A DNA stretch of 64,000 bases from the NCBI GenBank assembly GCA_015680685.1, contig MNCI01004050.1, positions 1,094,718-1,158,717 of the forward strand. The letters run 5' to 3'. This DNA is from Gnetum montanum (Eukaryota; Streptophyta; Gnetopsida; Gnetales; Gnetaceae). Position 1 is the stretch's first letter; each line of letters opens with the position of its first letter. Shown here in pieces: positions 22,386-34,609 of the stretch. Position numbers and translations under genes: made by a program. Under the pieces are notes generated by a model, which saw only the letters and a program-made list of their open reading frames with translations, was not told the origin of the DNA and ran no database searches.

Positions 22386-25038
22386 ATCCCAAAAATAGGA
22401 GGAACACAAGGAGGACCTTCACAAGGAGCACGCAAATGACCAAGATACTAGGGTAGACGTTGAAATGGAGGAAAAGAATTTGAACATGAGGACCAGGAAG
22501 CCCAATCATTTAGCATTCATCAAGAAACTCCTACTATAGGAAAATCAACCCAAGGATAGGTATAAGCATCATAAGAGCAAAGACAACACCTCATGTTGTC
22601 ACAAGACTACCTGCAAGCCATTTAGGAGAGATATATCTTGACCATAGCTATTGTGGAGGTGAATGTTGGCTCATTCATGGCATTTTTTCCAAAATAAATT
22701 AGGACATAGTTCCAACCATCACAACTGTGGCATATCCTTTTAGATAGTGGTGAATGGTATCATGGGGAAACATATTAGTTTTGTCATAATAAGGAAGATA
22801 GAACTACAATCAATATTGGAGGAATTTCAATTTCATTCTTAATCAAGGTAATTATTGAAGCTCTGAATATACTAAATAAAGGGGCAAGACTAGCATATAT
22901 GATCACCTGATTAGATCCAAAAATAAGAAAATTATGGTTAAAAAGGGCATGTGGCAAAGAAGATAAAGGCTATAATGAACTAGTTCTAGAGGAGAGAATA
23001 TACTTTAAAATTGGCAATTATCATCTGTTCCCAATAAGAGAACTCAATTTACTATCAACCTATGTGGCTAGAGGAAAATGCCAATCTACCACGACTATAT
23101 TTTATGGAACTTTAGCTACAATTTGAAGAAATAAAGGCAAGGAATCCTAGGATACAACAATGATGTTCCTAGAAGAGCCCAAAATGCTTCATATGTTAAG
23201 TTGCTAACACAAGCATCAAAAACAGAGGATCATGGTGAGAAGCAAGAGCAAGAACAAGAACAAGATCAACAACAACAAGCAGGGCCCAGTAGCCAACAAC
23301 AAGGATAGCAACAACCGCAAGTCCCACCACTTCCGCCACAAGAGTATAGACCGTTGATGAGCCATCCACAGTAGATTACAAAAAAAATTAGCTAGGGAAC
23401 AAGGGAAGAGGCCAATCTATATAGAGTTATTGATAGTACCATAAGACCCATAATTTCAACTAATTTAGCAAGTGGATAGATTTCATTGTAGTCAAGAGGA
23501 GAGGTCTAGTCACAACAGATCTTTGTGAATGCTACATCATTCCAAGTGATGCTAAAGATCATAGATGGAGCCACAGTTGTGGTAATGCAGCACCTAGATG
23601 TAGTGGGAGTAGCAAAGGTGATCACCGATCACATTAAAGAATCATTCAATGTACCTATTATACCACCAATAGATCAAACTAGAGCCAAAGATGCTCAAAT
23701 CTTTGCCAAAACCTCAATGACTTATGTTGATTATGAGGATGTGCTTAACAGGCTACTACAGATAGGATAAGTAATGACAACATTTTTTGAAATCCCCAGT
23801 GATGTCACTACAATACAATCTAAACTCATAGCTACTGAAGGAAAATTGGTCATGGTAGAAACCAGGGTAGAACACTCAAAAGTAGAAGTCTTAAAACTAT
23901 AAAAAGAACTCACAACCCTGATAGCTAAAAAGAGAGATCCCATATAATTTGTTACACCTAACTAGATCGAGCAGTTCAAAATAGAGCAAATTAGCATACT
24001 GATTGAGAAAAATAAACAATTGGCAGATGAGTAGGAGAAAGTAGTATGAAATGCCTCTATAGCTGAAGCACAAATGTATGCACATGTAAAGGCACTTACT
24101 ACAAGTCAAGAAGAAAACAAGTAACATACTGCTGACAACCTGAGGTTGACCATTGTGGAAAAGTAGAAAAAAATCCTAGAAGAGAGCATCCATCAGTTAA
24201 GGGAACAACTGGTGATGGTCAACCAAGATATGAGCCACCAAGTGAGAGAAAATAAAATCCTCTTTATGGAGGAGGTACATGCCATCCAATAAGAATTAGC
24301 CATTGAAATCAACACATGGTAAAATGAGGCAAAGAAACATGAGAGGCTTAAGGAACACTTCTAAGGCCAAGTGGGCATGTACAAACAAATCAATGAGAAA
24401 GAGATCTAGATGGAAAAGGCTAGAATAAGTTCCATATCAGTGCAAACTCTTGATTGGCAACCCATCCTTAATAGCTATGTCCTTGTCCACTAGGTAGAAG
24501 TGAAAAACAAAGACCTACAAATTGAAGACTTGAAAGAATACATGGTGTTAGCTAATCTCTGTTATCGATGTTGATAGCAGGTAGGCCCAGAAATGAGTTA
24601 GAACAGCAAGTAGCAGCCAGCTATGCCTTATATGAAAAAGAGTTTGTGAATCAAAAAGATGCTTTGTAAGAACTCCAAGTAGCAAACTCAGCACTAGAAG
24701 TAGTAAAGGCTAGCTAGCATGGGCAAAAATATGTAGTAGCAAACCTAGCTAGAAGACTATCATACTATCATGAATTAAGAGAAAAGGCTAGAGCATTTGA
24801 GGAAGAAAGAAGGTAATTCATAGCTTAGTATGTCAAAGAAAACCAAATTTTTTCACAACTGCCATGTCCATGGGATGTGCTAATTCCATCAAACATTGGT
24901 TCATTAGCATGGATAGTTCATGATCTTAGAATAGAAGAAGAGAAGCTTCAAGCACTCCTAAACCAATACAAATTCTACAAGCTTGAAGATAAGGAAAAGC
25001 AACCAATGGAAGAGCTACTGCCACCTAGAACAACATAA
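22386..25038 (+). pseudogene. ORF3 of element B (extra ORF after integrase)
   Basis: Homologous to ORF3 of element A throughout. The N-terminal region is badly broken by stops. The conserved GYNNDVPRRAQNASYVKLLT block (23150-23210) is followed by a Q/E-rich linker (EKQEQEQEQDQQQQ, then PQVPPLPPQEYRPLMSHP at about 23314-23370). Then comes a compact region open from 23525 to 23770 (VMLKIIDGATVVVMQHLDVV, ITDHIKESFNVPI), a long Lys/Glu/Gln coiled coil (23800-24850) and a tail ending PPRTT before the stop near 25037. No transmembrane segment is evident. Position between integrase and the 3' LTR is where Athila-type elements carry an extra ORF. Function unknown. Confidence 0.7.
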
Positions 25039-25246
25039 GGCTACATCCAACTTCACTAGATTTTTATTTTTTGTTTTATCAAGTTGTTATGTTATGAGTT
25101 GTGTCATTTTTCAAAATCCACTACAGCATTAGAGATTCATGTATATAAGATTCAGTGTCATGTAAATGTACCTCCCAATTTTGTAAGGAACTCTATCCTC
25201 ATTTTGTTTTAACTCAATGATGAGTTTTTAGTCAATCATAGAGGAA

Positions 25247-26156
25247 TGATAAATCAAATTTTTTCTTTCATGATATCAAGTATTCAATATTGAAGCTACA
25301 ATATTGGATCCCTAATATTGGGGCATAAGATCTAATGTCGCATATATGATATTGTGGATGTGTGTTGGCCTATAAATACAACACTTAGGTGCACCATCGA
25401 CAAATAGTTTCATGTCACACTTAGTGAAATTATGTTAGTTTTTTTTCTTAATTTTAGCACTTAGCACTTAGGAGTATATTCCTGCAACGTGATGTTTAGT
25501 AATTGAACAAAGTCTTTATTCAAGTGGAATGTACTGGAACACGTTTCATGCACAGAAATAAAGATCGAGATTACTTCACATCATTGTAGCATCACTTAGT
25601 CTTTATTGTTTACACTCAGAATAACTTTTTTGTTTTCACTTAGCTTAATGATTACTATTTTCATTAGTTACTGATTTACTTTCTATGCATTTTACTATTC
25701 CTGTTATTAAGTGGAATTGGTACAAGTGATCTCGAATACTTAAGTGTAGTTGCTTGGTAACCTAGTAGTACTATCACTTGTTATGCCCAATAGTGTGGTA
25801 CTTAGTAATCCTAGCAGTAGTTACATGAAGTGCAAAGTGTGAACAAAAGATTAGGACTAGTCACTCATCACATAGGCTAGATTAGATTTATTTACTACTA
25901 CTAAGATTTAGAAACTATTCCATTTACTTCATGTTTAGTAAGAGCACTATGGCCAATACAACATCATCTATCATATACCTCATTGTTAGTTAAACCATAC
26001 GCATCAAATTTACTAGCTCACATGGCAAGACAACGATCATGAATTCCAACTAATTACTCACATAATCACATTGCCTTGTCTATGGAATTCAAATTGGATT
26101 GTGTGTGAACACTCGTATCTCGTATGGTTGGGTGTTGGATGCTCCACTACTCATCA
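25247..26156 (+). repeat. 3' LTR of element B
   Basis: 910 bp, TGATAAATCA to CTCATCA, preceded by the purine stretch AGAGGAA. It has a degraded GATATC/AATATTG array at 25270-25350 and TATAAATA at 25371-25378. Confidence 0.85.
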
Positions 26157-26996
26157 CTTGAAAAAGTAAAATTAGATAGACACGAAACAAATTATCCAAG
26201 ATGATCTAAGAGATTCTAAATAGATAAATATCTCATTTTTAGGTCTCATATCTTAATAAATTTTAATCGACAATAACAAGTTAGTAGTGCAAATCTTGGC
26301 ATGGTAACCCTATGTTACAAGTTTGATTCTTACTAAATAGCATTGAGTTATAAACTTTTATAAATCTTAAGATGTACCTATGTTTCAATTATTTAATAAT
26401 AGTGATCCTTTGAATGCCTATTTCAATGTAAACATGCAGCAAGTTACAACATATTCTTTTGCAATTCTGGACTTTATACCCAATTCTTAACAAGAACCTT
26501 CCTAGCTAGCTAGAAACCTAGAATTGATGCAACGAACATCATTGGATGATCAATCACTAGGATTCAATTTATGTCATAAAAATTTTAGTTTTACTATTAT
26601 CATTATATTTAAGGATATCAAGAAAGCTTTTCTTCAACTCTATGTAAGACCAACATCAAATTTAGGGAACAAATGGACAAAGAGATTGAATGAAAGAGTT
26701 ACAATTACTGATTTCTATTGAAGATGGGAAATGTTGAAGCTAGTCCATTCAAATGATGAAGAGGTTACTTTGCAATGGTCGATACAAATTGGAAGCAAGC
26801 GGCCTGAGCTCAAGCACAAAAATTATGGATGCATCGCCATTTTGTCTCTAAGCAACCACACATTCATGTGTTCAAACTTGGATAAGAAAATGAGCTCTAT
26901 GAACAACGAATCTGTATTTCCTATTGCCATTGTGAGACTAAATGATGACATTGAACTTATTTAATCATAATTTCTATACACAAAAGTGGTGTGCAT
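26157..26996. other. No recognised gene; two unassigned ORFs
   Basis: Plus-strand ORFs at 26524-26721 and 26731-26964 are 65 and 77 residues long in different frames. Their predicted proteins (for example LKLVHSNDEEVTLQWSIQIG) match no family I recognise, and there is no start context or splice support. Either chance ORFs or a decayed transposon piece. Confidence 0.3.
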
Positions 26997-27311
26997 CATG
27001 TATTTGATGATGGGTGTTTTGAGCTTGGTTGCAGGTCTAACTTTGAAAGAAAGGCAAGTTTGAATTTTCGTATTGTTTCAATTTAGTTTCATGTACCATA
27101 CCATGTATTTGCTAGTGGATGTTTTGACTTGATTTCAAGTTTACCTTTGAAGGAGATCCAAGTTCAAATTTTCCTATTATTTTAAAAATAATTTAGTTTC
27201 TTTTAGCATTGATTTGCTAGTAAGTGTTTTGAGGTTAGTTGCAAGTTTGGCTTTGAAGGGTAGCCAAGTTTAAGACTTTTTATATTATCTTTTTGCAGTT
27301 TAGTTTCAATG
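26997..27311. repeat. Tandem repeat, three diverged copies of about 105 bp
   Basis: Copies begin at 26997, 27102 and 27207 with CATGTATTTGMTRGTGG-like starts. They share GTGTTTTGA, GGTTGCAAGT, CTTTGAA, CAAGTTTGA and AATTTAGTTTC blocks in the same order. Period is about 105 bp. No coding potential is evident. Confidence 0.7.
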
Positions 27312-27599
27312 TTGGAATGTGTGATGTTTCATATTCCATCCTCTATAGTCACCAACCACACATTCTTGGCACCATCAAACTTGGAACCATTATTAAAATT
27401 CCAAGATGTTTCCAATATCACATCAACACAATTAATTGACAACATATCACAAATAACACAATCAATGAACCTAGAAATTTTAAAATTTAAGACATATTAT
27501 TCCCTTACATCTTAAGAGAAATATCTAGACAACCAATGCATCTTGTAGGATATAGGATAAGGATAAGTGATAAGCCCCAATCTAGAAACTACCTTAGAA

Positions 27600-29005
27600 T
27601 AAATTTCATTCTCTTAAGCATCTCCATCAACCAAAATATGACACCATTTCATACTCTTGATACATTTAGCTCCAATTCTAAACAATAATTTTCTATTGGG
27701 ATTATCTCTTACATTGAAATTTCTCATGAATGAATTTATTTTAGTAACATATTTAATTTTTAGGAGCATTAAGATTACTAGTTTAATAAGCTTAATTTGA
27801 TGATCCCTTATTCTCCATGGTTTAAACTTCTTTCTTCTTGATGGCCTTTTGAAGTAAACATTACCATTACTTATGAACAATCTTACCACATCTAAAGCAT
27901 TAAAATTTGGAAGAATTACTACACTTAGAATCCTTTGTTCCCTTGCTTGAGTTCTCCTTAGCTTTACCTTTGTCTAAATTATCCTTCTTATTATGCTTCT
28001 TCTTTTTGTGGTCTTCTTTAGCCTCCTTGGCTTTGGATCCATTCTTCCATTTGAAGCCCTTATACTTTCCCTTTGATGATTCCATGTTTTTTCTATCATA
28101 GGCACTAAGATAGCCAATTCATAATCATCATCTAGGGTTTAATGCTCATAACATATCAACTTCTACTGATATTGCATCTTCAAACCTTTAAGGAATATGA
28201 ATGCTTGCTCATAATCATTCCAATTCATCTTGGAATGATAAAAAACCAACAAAATTCAATATATAAGTCATTAACATCCTTCTTACATAGTCTAAAATGC
28301 TTTAGCTTCACAATCACCTTACATTTGCTTGGAATGCTTATACTTCTATCTCAACATGTTTTAAATGACTAGAAATTCCCTCACATGAACCTTATTTTGT
28401 ATGAAAAATGCATGAAACTTTTTTTCCACCAAATGGAAGCCATACCTTGAAGTTTTAATTCAATTAGTACCCTTATATGATTATGCATCTGCTCCAATTC
28501 AATGTTGTTCAATTTCTTCAACCATGAATCAAATGCATGTGAGCCATCTAATCCATTAAAATATTTCAATTTCACATAAGGAAGCCCTAATGCATTTCTA
28601 AAAGCTTTACAAGTCTTGCTTCATCCTCATCATCTAGTCTTGAATGCCTAGATGAACTTGATCTTAATGAATGAGAAATTGATAAAGCCCTTTGAGATTT
28701 CACATGAGGACTAGGGTTTCGTCCTCTTGGAATCCTTGGAGAATTGAAACCAACACTTCCATGGATTGAATGTAAAGCCTTCTTACCATATCCTATTTCA
28801 TCTTCATGTTTTCTTTCATCTTCTTGATTTAATGGACCTTTAGCATTATTACTTTTTTAATATTGTCCCCATTATCACCAATTTTAGCATCCAATTATTC
28901 TAATCTACCACAACCATTTGCAAAGAACCTCCAAGATCTTCTACATCTTTGTTCAATGTTTCCAATTATTTCCTCTTGGAAGCCATGTTTTTCAAGAAAT
29001 CAAAA
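27600..29005 (-). pseudogene. gag of element E (LTR retrotransposon), decayed
   Basis: Minus strand starts near MASKRK (about 28985), followed by a short coiled-coil-like stretch, an Arg/Ser-rich linker with SSSSRHSRLDDEDE, and the gag core MKLKYFNGLDGSHAFDSW, IRVLIELKLQGMASIWWKK (28381-28575). A Lys-rich segment (28085-27900) comes before a knuckle-like CFRCGKIVHK near 27895-27865. Many stops and frameshifts. The FNGLDGSHAFDSW...MA.IWWKK pattern is that of chromovirus-type gypsy gag. No pol is seen downstream, so only the 5' part of the element survives. Confidence 0.65.
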
Positions 29006-29169
29006 ATAATTATCAACATACAAATTCAAATCTACCACAATATAGATAATTTCAATACAAAATAAGTACAATCCCACAAATCTAGGTATAACCAAACATG
29101 AAAGTATCAAGAATCCACCAAGAATTTATTTCACACATGGTACAAAATGCTCAAGTATCCAAATCCTGT

Positions 29170-29181
29170 GCTCTAATACCA
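29170..29181 (-). other. Primer-binding site of element E (Met-tRNA type)
   Basis: Reverse complement TGGTATTAGAGC differs by one base from TGGTATCAGAGC, the complement of the initiator Met-tRNA 3' end used by many plant LTR elements. It lies about 180 bp upstream of the gag start. The adjoining 5' LTR should extend to the right, but its TG/CA ends could not be placed. Confidence 0.6.
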
Positions 29182-29189
29182 AAGCTAAT

Positions 29190-30700
29190 ACAACCTTAGA
29201 GATTATTGAACCATTCCTAACAATTAAAACTCAATCCATATAATTCTATTTCCAATACTTCCAATTATTCATGCACAATGTATACAAAAGAAAAATACCA
29301 TTAAACCCCTCTTCAATTAATGCATGAAATGTTAAAATACATTAAAATACATGGTAAAAATGCTAATGCACATATAAGCTAAGGATCTATGAAAATTTTG
29401 AGCCTCCCATGTAAACCAAAACCTCACACTCTCAATAATGGATCTAAGACATGATGTCAAACATCCCTCACAATCCTCACCTCTCTGGATGAGAATGCAC
29501 AATGCCAAAGAGCTAACACAATGCTCAATAGAACCATACAATTACTCTTAGATCTCTTCCATAGCTCATGAGCATCACACAGAATGTCCAAAAGCTTTAA
29601 TTACATCATCATTCTTCTCCTTTATAGTTGTCACATTGAATTTTTGTTCTTTCTAATGCTTCAACACTTTTTAAAAATAATCGAGCAACAGACTATAAGT
29701 CACTATAGCTCACACTTGCTTGTAGTATTGATGTGGTTGCAAACTATTACAAGCTACAATGTTCAATAATTTCCTAAAGCTAGAAAAACTTGAATTCAAA
29801 TTTCTTCTCAGTGCAAGTAGTTGTGTCCATAGCCTCCAGTAGGCTTTGAGCTTGGCTACAACCTCTTGCTAGACACACCCACCTCATAGCTCCTTATCTA
29901 ACCTAAAATCTTATTTAAAAATTTGAAACTGAAAACTCATCATCATGTTTTAATATTCATGATCATTATACAGTGTTGCTACAACTTTTTGAACCTTTTG
30001 ATGCTTTGTTAAGTCACATTCAAACTTATCAATATGTTTAATATATTCGTACATTCCTATGAAGAAATATCCAATGTGTTCCTCATTTTTTATTTTCAGT
30101 TTTTCAAATTATATTCTATATTAAAGCTCTTTGGTGTCTTTATTTTCTAACTTTCCAAGGTAATCTAAATAGAACCTTTTCCATATTTGTTTAAAGATAT
30201 TTAGTGAGCATAGTCTTCCTGCTATAGTTTCTACTACATTGAAGATGATTATCATTCTTGCAAGAGTTTTTATTTTTTATTTTCCTTTTTTTAGTAATTC
30301 ATTTAAGTTTTTGTCTTCATCTTTATTTCTTTGCTTGAAATAATATTGAGAGGAGTTTTTTCTGATTTAATAACCTCCTAAACATCATTTACTTTTAGAA
30401 GGCATTTTATCATATTTATCCAAAGAATGAAATTCTAGATTCTATTGAAAATGATGGAACATTTTGCAATTTTCATGTTGTAACTCACGGTGATACTGGC
30501 TCTATTGCCAGCATTGGTGATTGGTGACCTTTGAAGTTCTTCTTGATCAAAATATTTTGAAATGAAATGTAATTAATTTAATTGTGATAGTTGCTAATCT
30601 TGTACTAGATTAATGAAGGTAATGATTATTGTTGATGATCCTAATGAATAGTATATTAGATTATTAATGTTGATGATTGAATAAAGAATCTTGATGATAG
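29190..30700. other. No gene recognised; probably LTR of element E and flank
   Basis: AT-rich sequence without convincing coding capacity. By position it should include the 5' LTR of element E (minus orientation), but no second copy exists in the window to define it. Confidence 0.35.
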
Positions 30701-30703
30701 AAT

Positions 30704-33476
30704 TGTTACACCCCTTCTGTAGACATTAGGTATTGCATTATGATTATGATTTATATATTGTATGTGGTCTTAATGGGTTATTGAGGATAAGTTTGTTTAT
30801 TATTATTATGCTTTTTAAGTTATGATGCTTTATTTTTATGTTATAATTATGATGTCTTTACAAGCTTAACTAACATGATTATATATACTAGTTTTGTGCA
30901 ATGTGTTAAATATGTAATGTTGTTGGTAAAGATGTTGGATTGGGGTACAAGAGTAACTATTCAATATGTATTTATTCTTTCTATGTGATTTTGGTATTTA
31001 TGCATTTGAACTATAGCACTATGTTATGTGATGATTGGATGTGATTTTAGTATATGGATGTGTAGTGTGTTTAATATAGATCTTGTAGGTTCAAACAAAT
31101 TTTAATTTGGAGTCATGATGTGTTTGTTATGCATGTTTGAAATGTAGGGTACTAGGTAAAGAGGAAATAAAAGAAATAAATTTACAAAAGTGTTTGGAGA
31201 AAAAATAAAAGCAAAATGAAAGGGGTTTCATAATTTCACATGATGTGCAAGGTAAAGTAATGTAAATTACTTTATAAAAAGCACATATTTTATAAACCAT
31301 TATTTTTTAATTCAACACCTGAATTATTTGCATAGGAAATTGGGCTTTTTATTTTTGCAAAAACATAAACCAATTTTAAACTCTTTCTTTCATATTTTGT
31401 TTATTTTCAATCCTTTGTCTCTTGAACTTTGGCCTCAAGGATAGATTTTACTTTTTTCTAAACCTCGATTTGGAATTTTTGTGGTCATGTCTATGTGAGA
31501 ATAGGATTGGTTTGGAGGGTTTTAATATTATTTTGAAAACTTTTTTCTTCAACAAATTTAATTGGTGGGTTGTCTTTATATTTCCCTTCTACTTTTGTGT
31601 TGGATCAATGAATATGGTTATGCATTGTAGGCATGTGGGGTGAATAGGTTAAATATTAAGTTTGGATGTATAATTTTATGGATTACCAAATTTGTGATTA
31701 TGTTTTATAGGTTATGCATGATAGTGCATGTAATGGATGGAATGCTTTAAGACTTATGAACATTGGTTGTGTAGTTGTAATGATCAGTGTGGTATTAATA
31801 CTTTGTAATTTGCATATGGTTTTGGTTTGGATGCTTCCAAGGAGTTCATTATGTCTTACGGTAATCAAATATTATTTTATTATTATATATTAAAATTTAA
31901 ATGCACAGAATTTTGTCTCTATAGTCTAACTGAAGTGAAATTTGTATCATTAGGATCATCTTCTTACGTATTTTCCAATTATGGAATTTGTTTTATCTTT
32001 TGGGCATCTACCATTTTGTAGATTATAGTAGTGGTTATTTTTACAAAATTATATGTAGTTCAAGGAGAATGTTGATAATAACAAATTTTCTTATTCCATG
32101 TTATAGTGTTTGTCTTCAAGAAGTATGTGTGACTGTTAGGCATGAATATATGTGGTCAAGTTATGTTAGCTTTAGATGTATTGTGATTGTGACATGTGAT
32201 TGTTCAAGCTAGCCTAGATTATTAGTACATGTCTTCATAATGATGCTAGTAATAATCATTGGCAAGTGATGCTAGCACTGTGATACATCAATGAGGCTCC
32301 TATCTCAGAACTCATCATGAGAGTGGATGAGTATAGGTGTGTTCATCCATACGATTAGTATGTGATATAGGTGTGTACACTCCTATAGCTAGTCCTCTAG
32401 AAGGCTAGTATTACAAGTTACAAGTTGATGAACCATAGTGCCAATTAAGTAAACAAAATACCTACATGAAAATGATTGATTATGAGTATCCATGGCAACA
32501 TTTCACATGTTATATTAAGTGCGAATATGCTAGCAACCACATGGGTCATGTGTATATATTGGTATAACAACCAGATGGATTATGTGTATATGTTGGTATA
32601 GCAATCACATGGGTCATGTTTATGTTGGGATAGCAATCACATGGGTTATGTCTGTATGTTAGTATCACTTTTTGAGTCATAGTAATGGTAATATATTTGT
32701 TGTTTGATCTATAAATGTGTAGTCTGTGTGATGATTTACCATATGGTATGAATACAAATACATGGGCATGATAGTGAAAATGCATGCAATGTGGTGCAAT
32801 GGATATAGAATTAATTATGCCTAACAATGATTATGTCTATGACTATGTGTTAGCTATATGTTCACTTTAGTAGGGATTATGCCAATACTGTGTGTGATAT
32901 TGTATGTGCATGTGTTACATAGAGCATGTGCAAGAATAACTATTGATGCAAGTTGCTTTCTACCACATTCCTCTTCTCCAATGTAACACCTGTTAACCAT
33001 CTAGCAAGGGAAGTGTAAAGGCTACCTACTCAATTTTATACTAACTTTATTTAGTTACAGGTGAAGGTAGCAAGGGCATAGCATTACATTGAGAGTGCCA
33101 AGGAGATGGATGTCTACGAGGATTAGTTGAAGCATATCTCCATGTATAGCTTCTTATAGACTATTTATATTTGCATGACCTTCACTATACTCTTATGTAT
33201 ATTATGTTTATGTTTTATATACTATGAGAACAACATATATTTTGGTTTATGTGAGACATGTAGTTCTATAAATTGATGTGTATGCTTGTTCTTTGGTTTG
33301 GCATGGATTTTTGTATAATATGATCTTGTGATATATATTTATATGTTGAAAGATTTATTAGAAATGTATTTTTATGCACCATTGGTTTCCCAATTTATCA
33401 TGCTTTCATTTTGTTATTACTGGCAATCCTAAGCATCATTTAATCCTAACCAAGTGTAGTAGGGTAAGCTGTTACA
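30704..33476. repeat. Probable solo LTR of about 2.8 kb
   Basis: Begins TGTTACACCCC and ends GCTGTTACA, the termini of many long plant gypsy LTRs. It is flanked by AGAAT (30699-30703) and AGCAT (33477-33481), a 5-bp duplication with one mismatch. No coding frame lies inside. A small minisatellite sits at 32531-32665. Coding-free length and termini favour a solo LTR, but no second copy is in the window. Confidence 0.5.
32531..32665. repeat. Minisatellite, four copies of about 34 bp
   Basis: Repeats of a unit like GCAATCACATGGGTYATGT...TTGGTATA begin near 32531, 32566, 32600 and 32632, with a few substitutions each. The antisense ORF here (THNP.D/GCY.NI repeats) is a product of the repeat. Confidence 0.7.
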
Positions 33477-33514
33477 AGCATGATGAATGTTGAATTTGTT
33501 TATATGTTAGATGT

Positions 33515-33771
33515 TAGTTCACACTACACTATGGGCATTCACACTTCTAGTTGCTAAATCTAAATTCATGAAAACAAACTAAAAGATTTTTAGTAAGGTT
33601 GGATAAAATTGTGTGTTGGACCATGTGCCTAAGTATCATATTTATAAGTAGCCATGTGTCCGCAATATCAAATATTCGATATCATAGCTTATTCTCTAAT
33701 ATTGGATATGTGATATAACAGCTCCGATATTAGATACCTAATATCATAGCTAACAAAAATTCATCTTATCG
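33515..33771 (-). repeat. Truncated 3' LTR of element C
   Basis: Matches the first 230 or so bases of the 5' LTR of C, including the array of ATATCGAATATTTGATATT-like palindromes and a TATA region. Homology stops near 33515. Confidence 0.7.
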
Positions 33772-33959
33772 TATCCACATAATTAACTTAAAACTCGTCA
33801 TTGAGTTAAAACAAAAGTGAGGATAGAGTTCCTTACAAAATTGGAACGTAGATTTACATGATTGATTTACTATATATAGGACTCTTGAATTCCACAGTGG
33901 TGTTTTACAAAAATTAACACAAGACATGACATGAAAATTTTGACAAAATAATTTTGGGT

Positions 33960-34600
33960 ATCACAAACTTGTGCATCTTTTTTTCTAAATGATAAATCTC
34001 AATTATACTCCTTAATTGATTCTCGCTTTCTTAACTCATCTTCTTCCTTTGTCACTTGATCAATTAATCTCTTCGATGAGCAGTCATTTCAAATAATCTA
34101 CCTTAGGCATAAATCCCAAGTGTCTCTTTGGTTTTGTTTCGTAACCCATCTATAATGTACCTTAGATATTTCTTTTGTGAGAATCCATGGACTGGGCATT
34201 TGTGCAATCGTGAGTAGTATCTATCCATTATTGCATCAAGGGTTTCATTAGTCCCTTGTTTCCATCCTTGGTTTTTTTTCTTAGGTTAGACACCCATGAG
34301 TAGGTTTGATACTTATCATTGAAGATCTTTAGCATGGTACTCCTTCTAATTGATTCAAGTTCTAGGGATTTGTACCAGCTCTTTACCTCTTTCAAAAGTG
34401 TTCTTAGAAACAACTTTAACTTCTGCCAGTTACTTTCAATGTTCTGTGGGACATAAGCATCATAGAAAGCTTGGAGGTGATGTTGTGAATCAACATTATA
34501 ACCACCTTCAAATCTTGGCATGCTATTCATATTAAGCCATTTGATACAGCTATCCCTCATGTGCCTAGTTGGAATGTGTACAGATTCCTATATGTTAATC
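33960..34600 (-). pseudogene. Partial gag of element C
   Basis: Reads MRDSCIKWLNMNSMPRFEGG at 34560, then FYDAYVPQNIESNWQKLKLF, VKSWYKSLELESIRR, IFNDKYQTYSWVSNLRKK, with a stop at 34228, and further conserved pieces (GLRNETKETLGIYA, KKDAQVC) down to about 33960. There the frame joins the pre-LTR spacer. The gag C-terminal half, including the zinc knuckle, is deleted. Confidence 0.75.
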
Positions 34601-34609
34601 ATTCTTCGA

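Larger units (their letters stand above)
4227..26156 (+). mobile_element. Athila/Tat-like Ty3-gypsy element B (gag-pol-ORF3), split by nested element A
   Basis: Full-length but dead LTR retrotransposon. The 5' LTR is 4227-4843 plus 13693-13910, interrupted by element A. A primer-binding site is at 13911, then gag (about 14050-16400), protease, reverse transcriptase, RNase H and integrase (16700-20160), a long spacer, a third ORF (about 22390-25038), a short purine tract and the 3' LTR (25247-26156). Without A it is about 13.1 kb. The LTRs begin TGATAA and end CTCATCA. Flanks show AAAAAG at 4221-4226 and again at 26161-26166, but the right copy lies four bases beyond the LTR end. RT motifs (LDGYNGYNQI, FGLRNAPTTFQR) and the DFSTY..DFKQAL block point to the Ogre/Tat/Athila branch. 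Confidence 0.85.

Noticed and set aside
22386-25038. ORF3 as an envelope-like protein
   Set aside because: No signal peptide, furin-like site or hydrophobic anchor is visible in either copy; the coiled coil and Q/P linker do not suffice.
26524-26964. Two plus-strand ORFs as a host gene
   Set aside because: No family match, different frames, and no splice sites linking them.
27900-28101. Overlapping Lys-rich (minus) and Leu/Phe-rich (plus) ORFs
   Set aside because: The minus one is the basic segment before the knuckle of gag E, and the plus one is its antisense shadow.
32531-32665. Repeats with regular spacing, considered as a CRISPR-like array
   Set aside because: Units are directly adjacent without unique spacers and the genome is a plant. 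It is an ordinary minisatellite.
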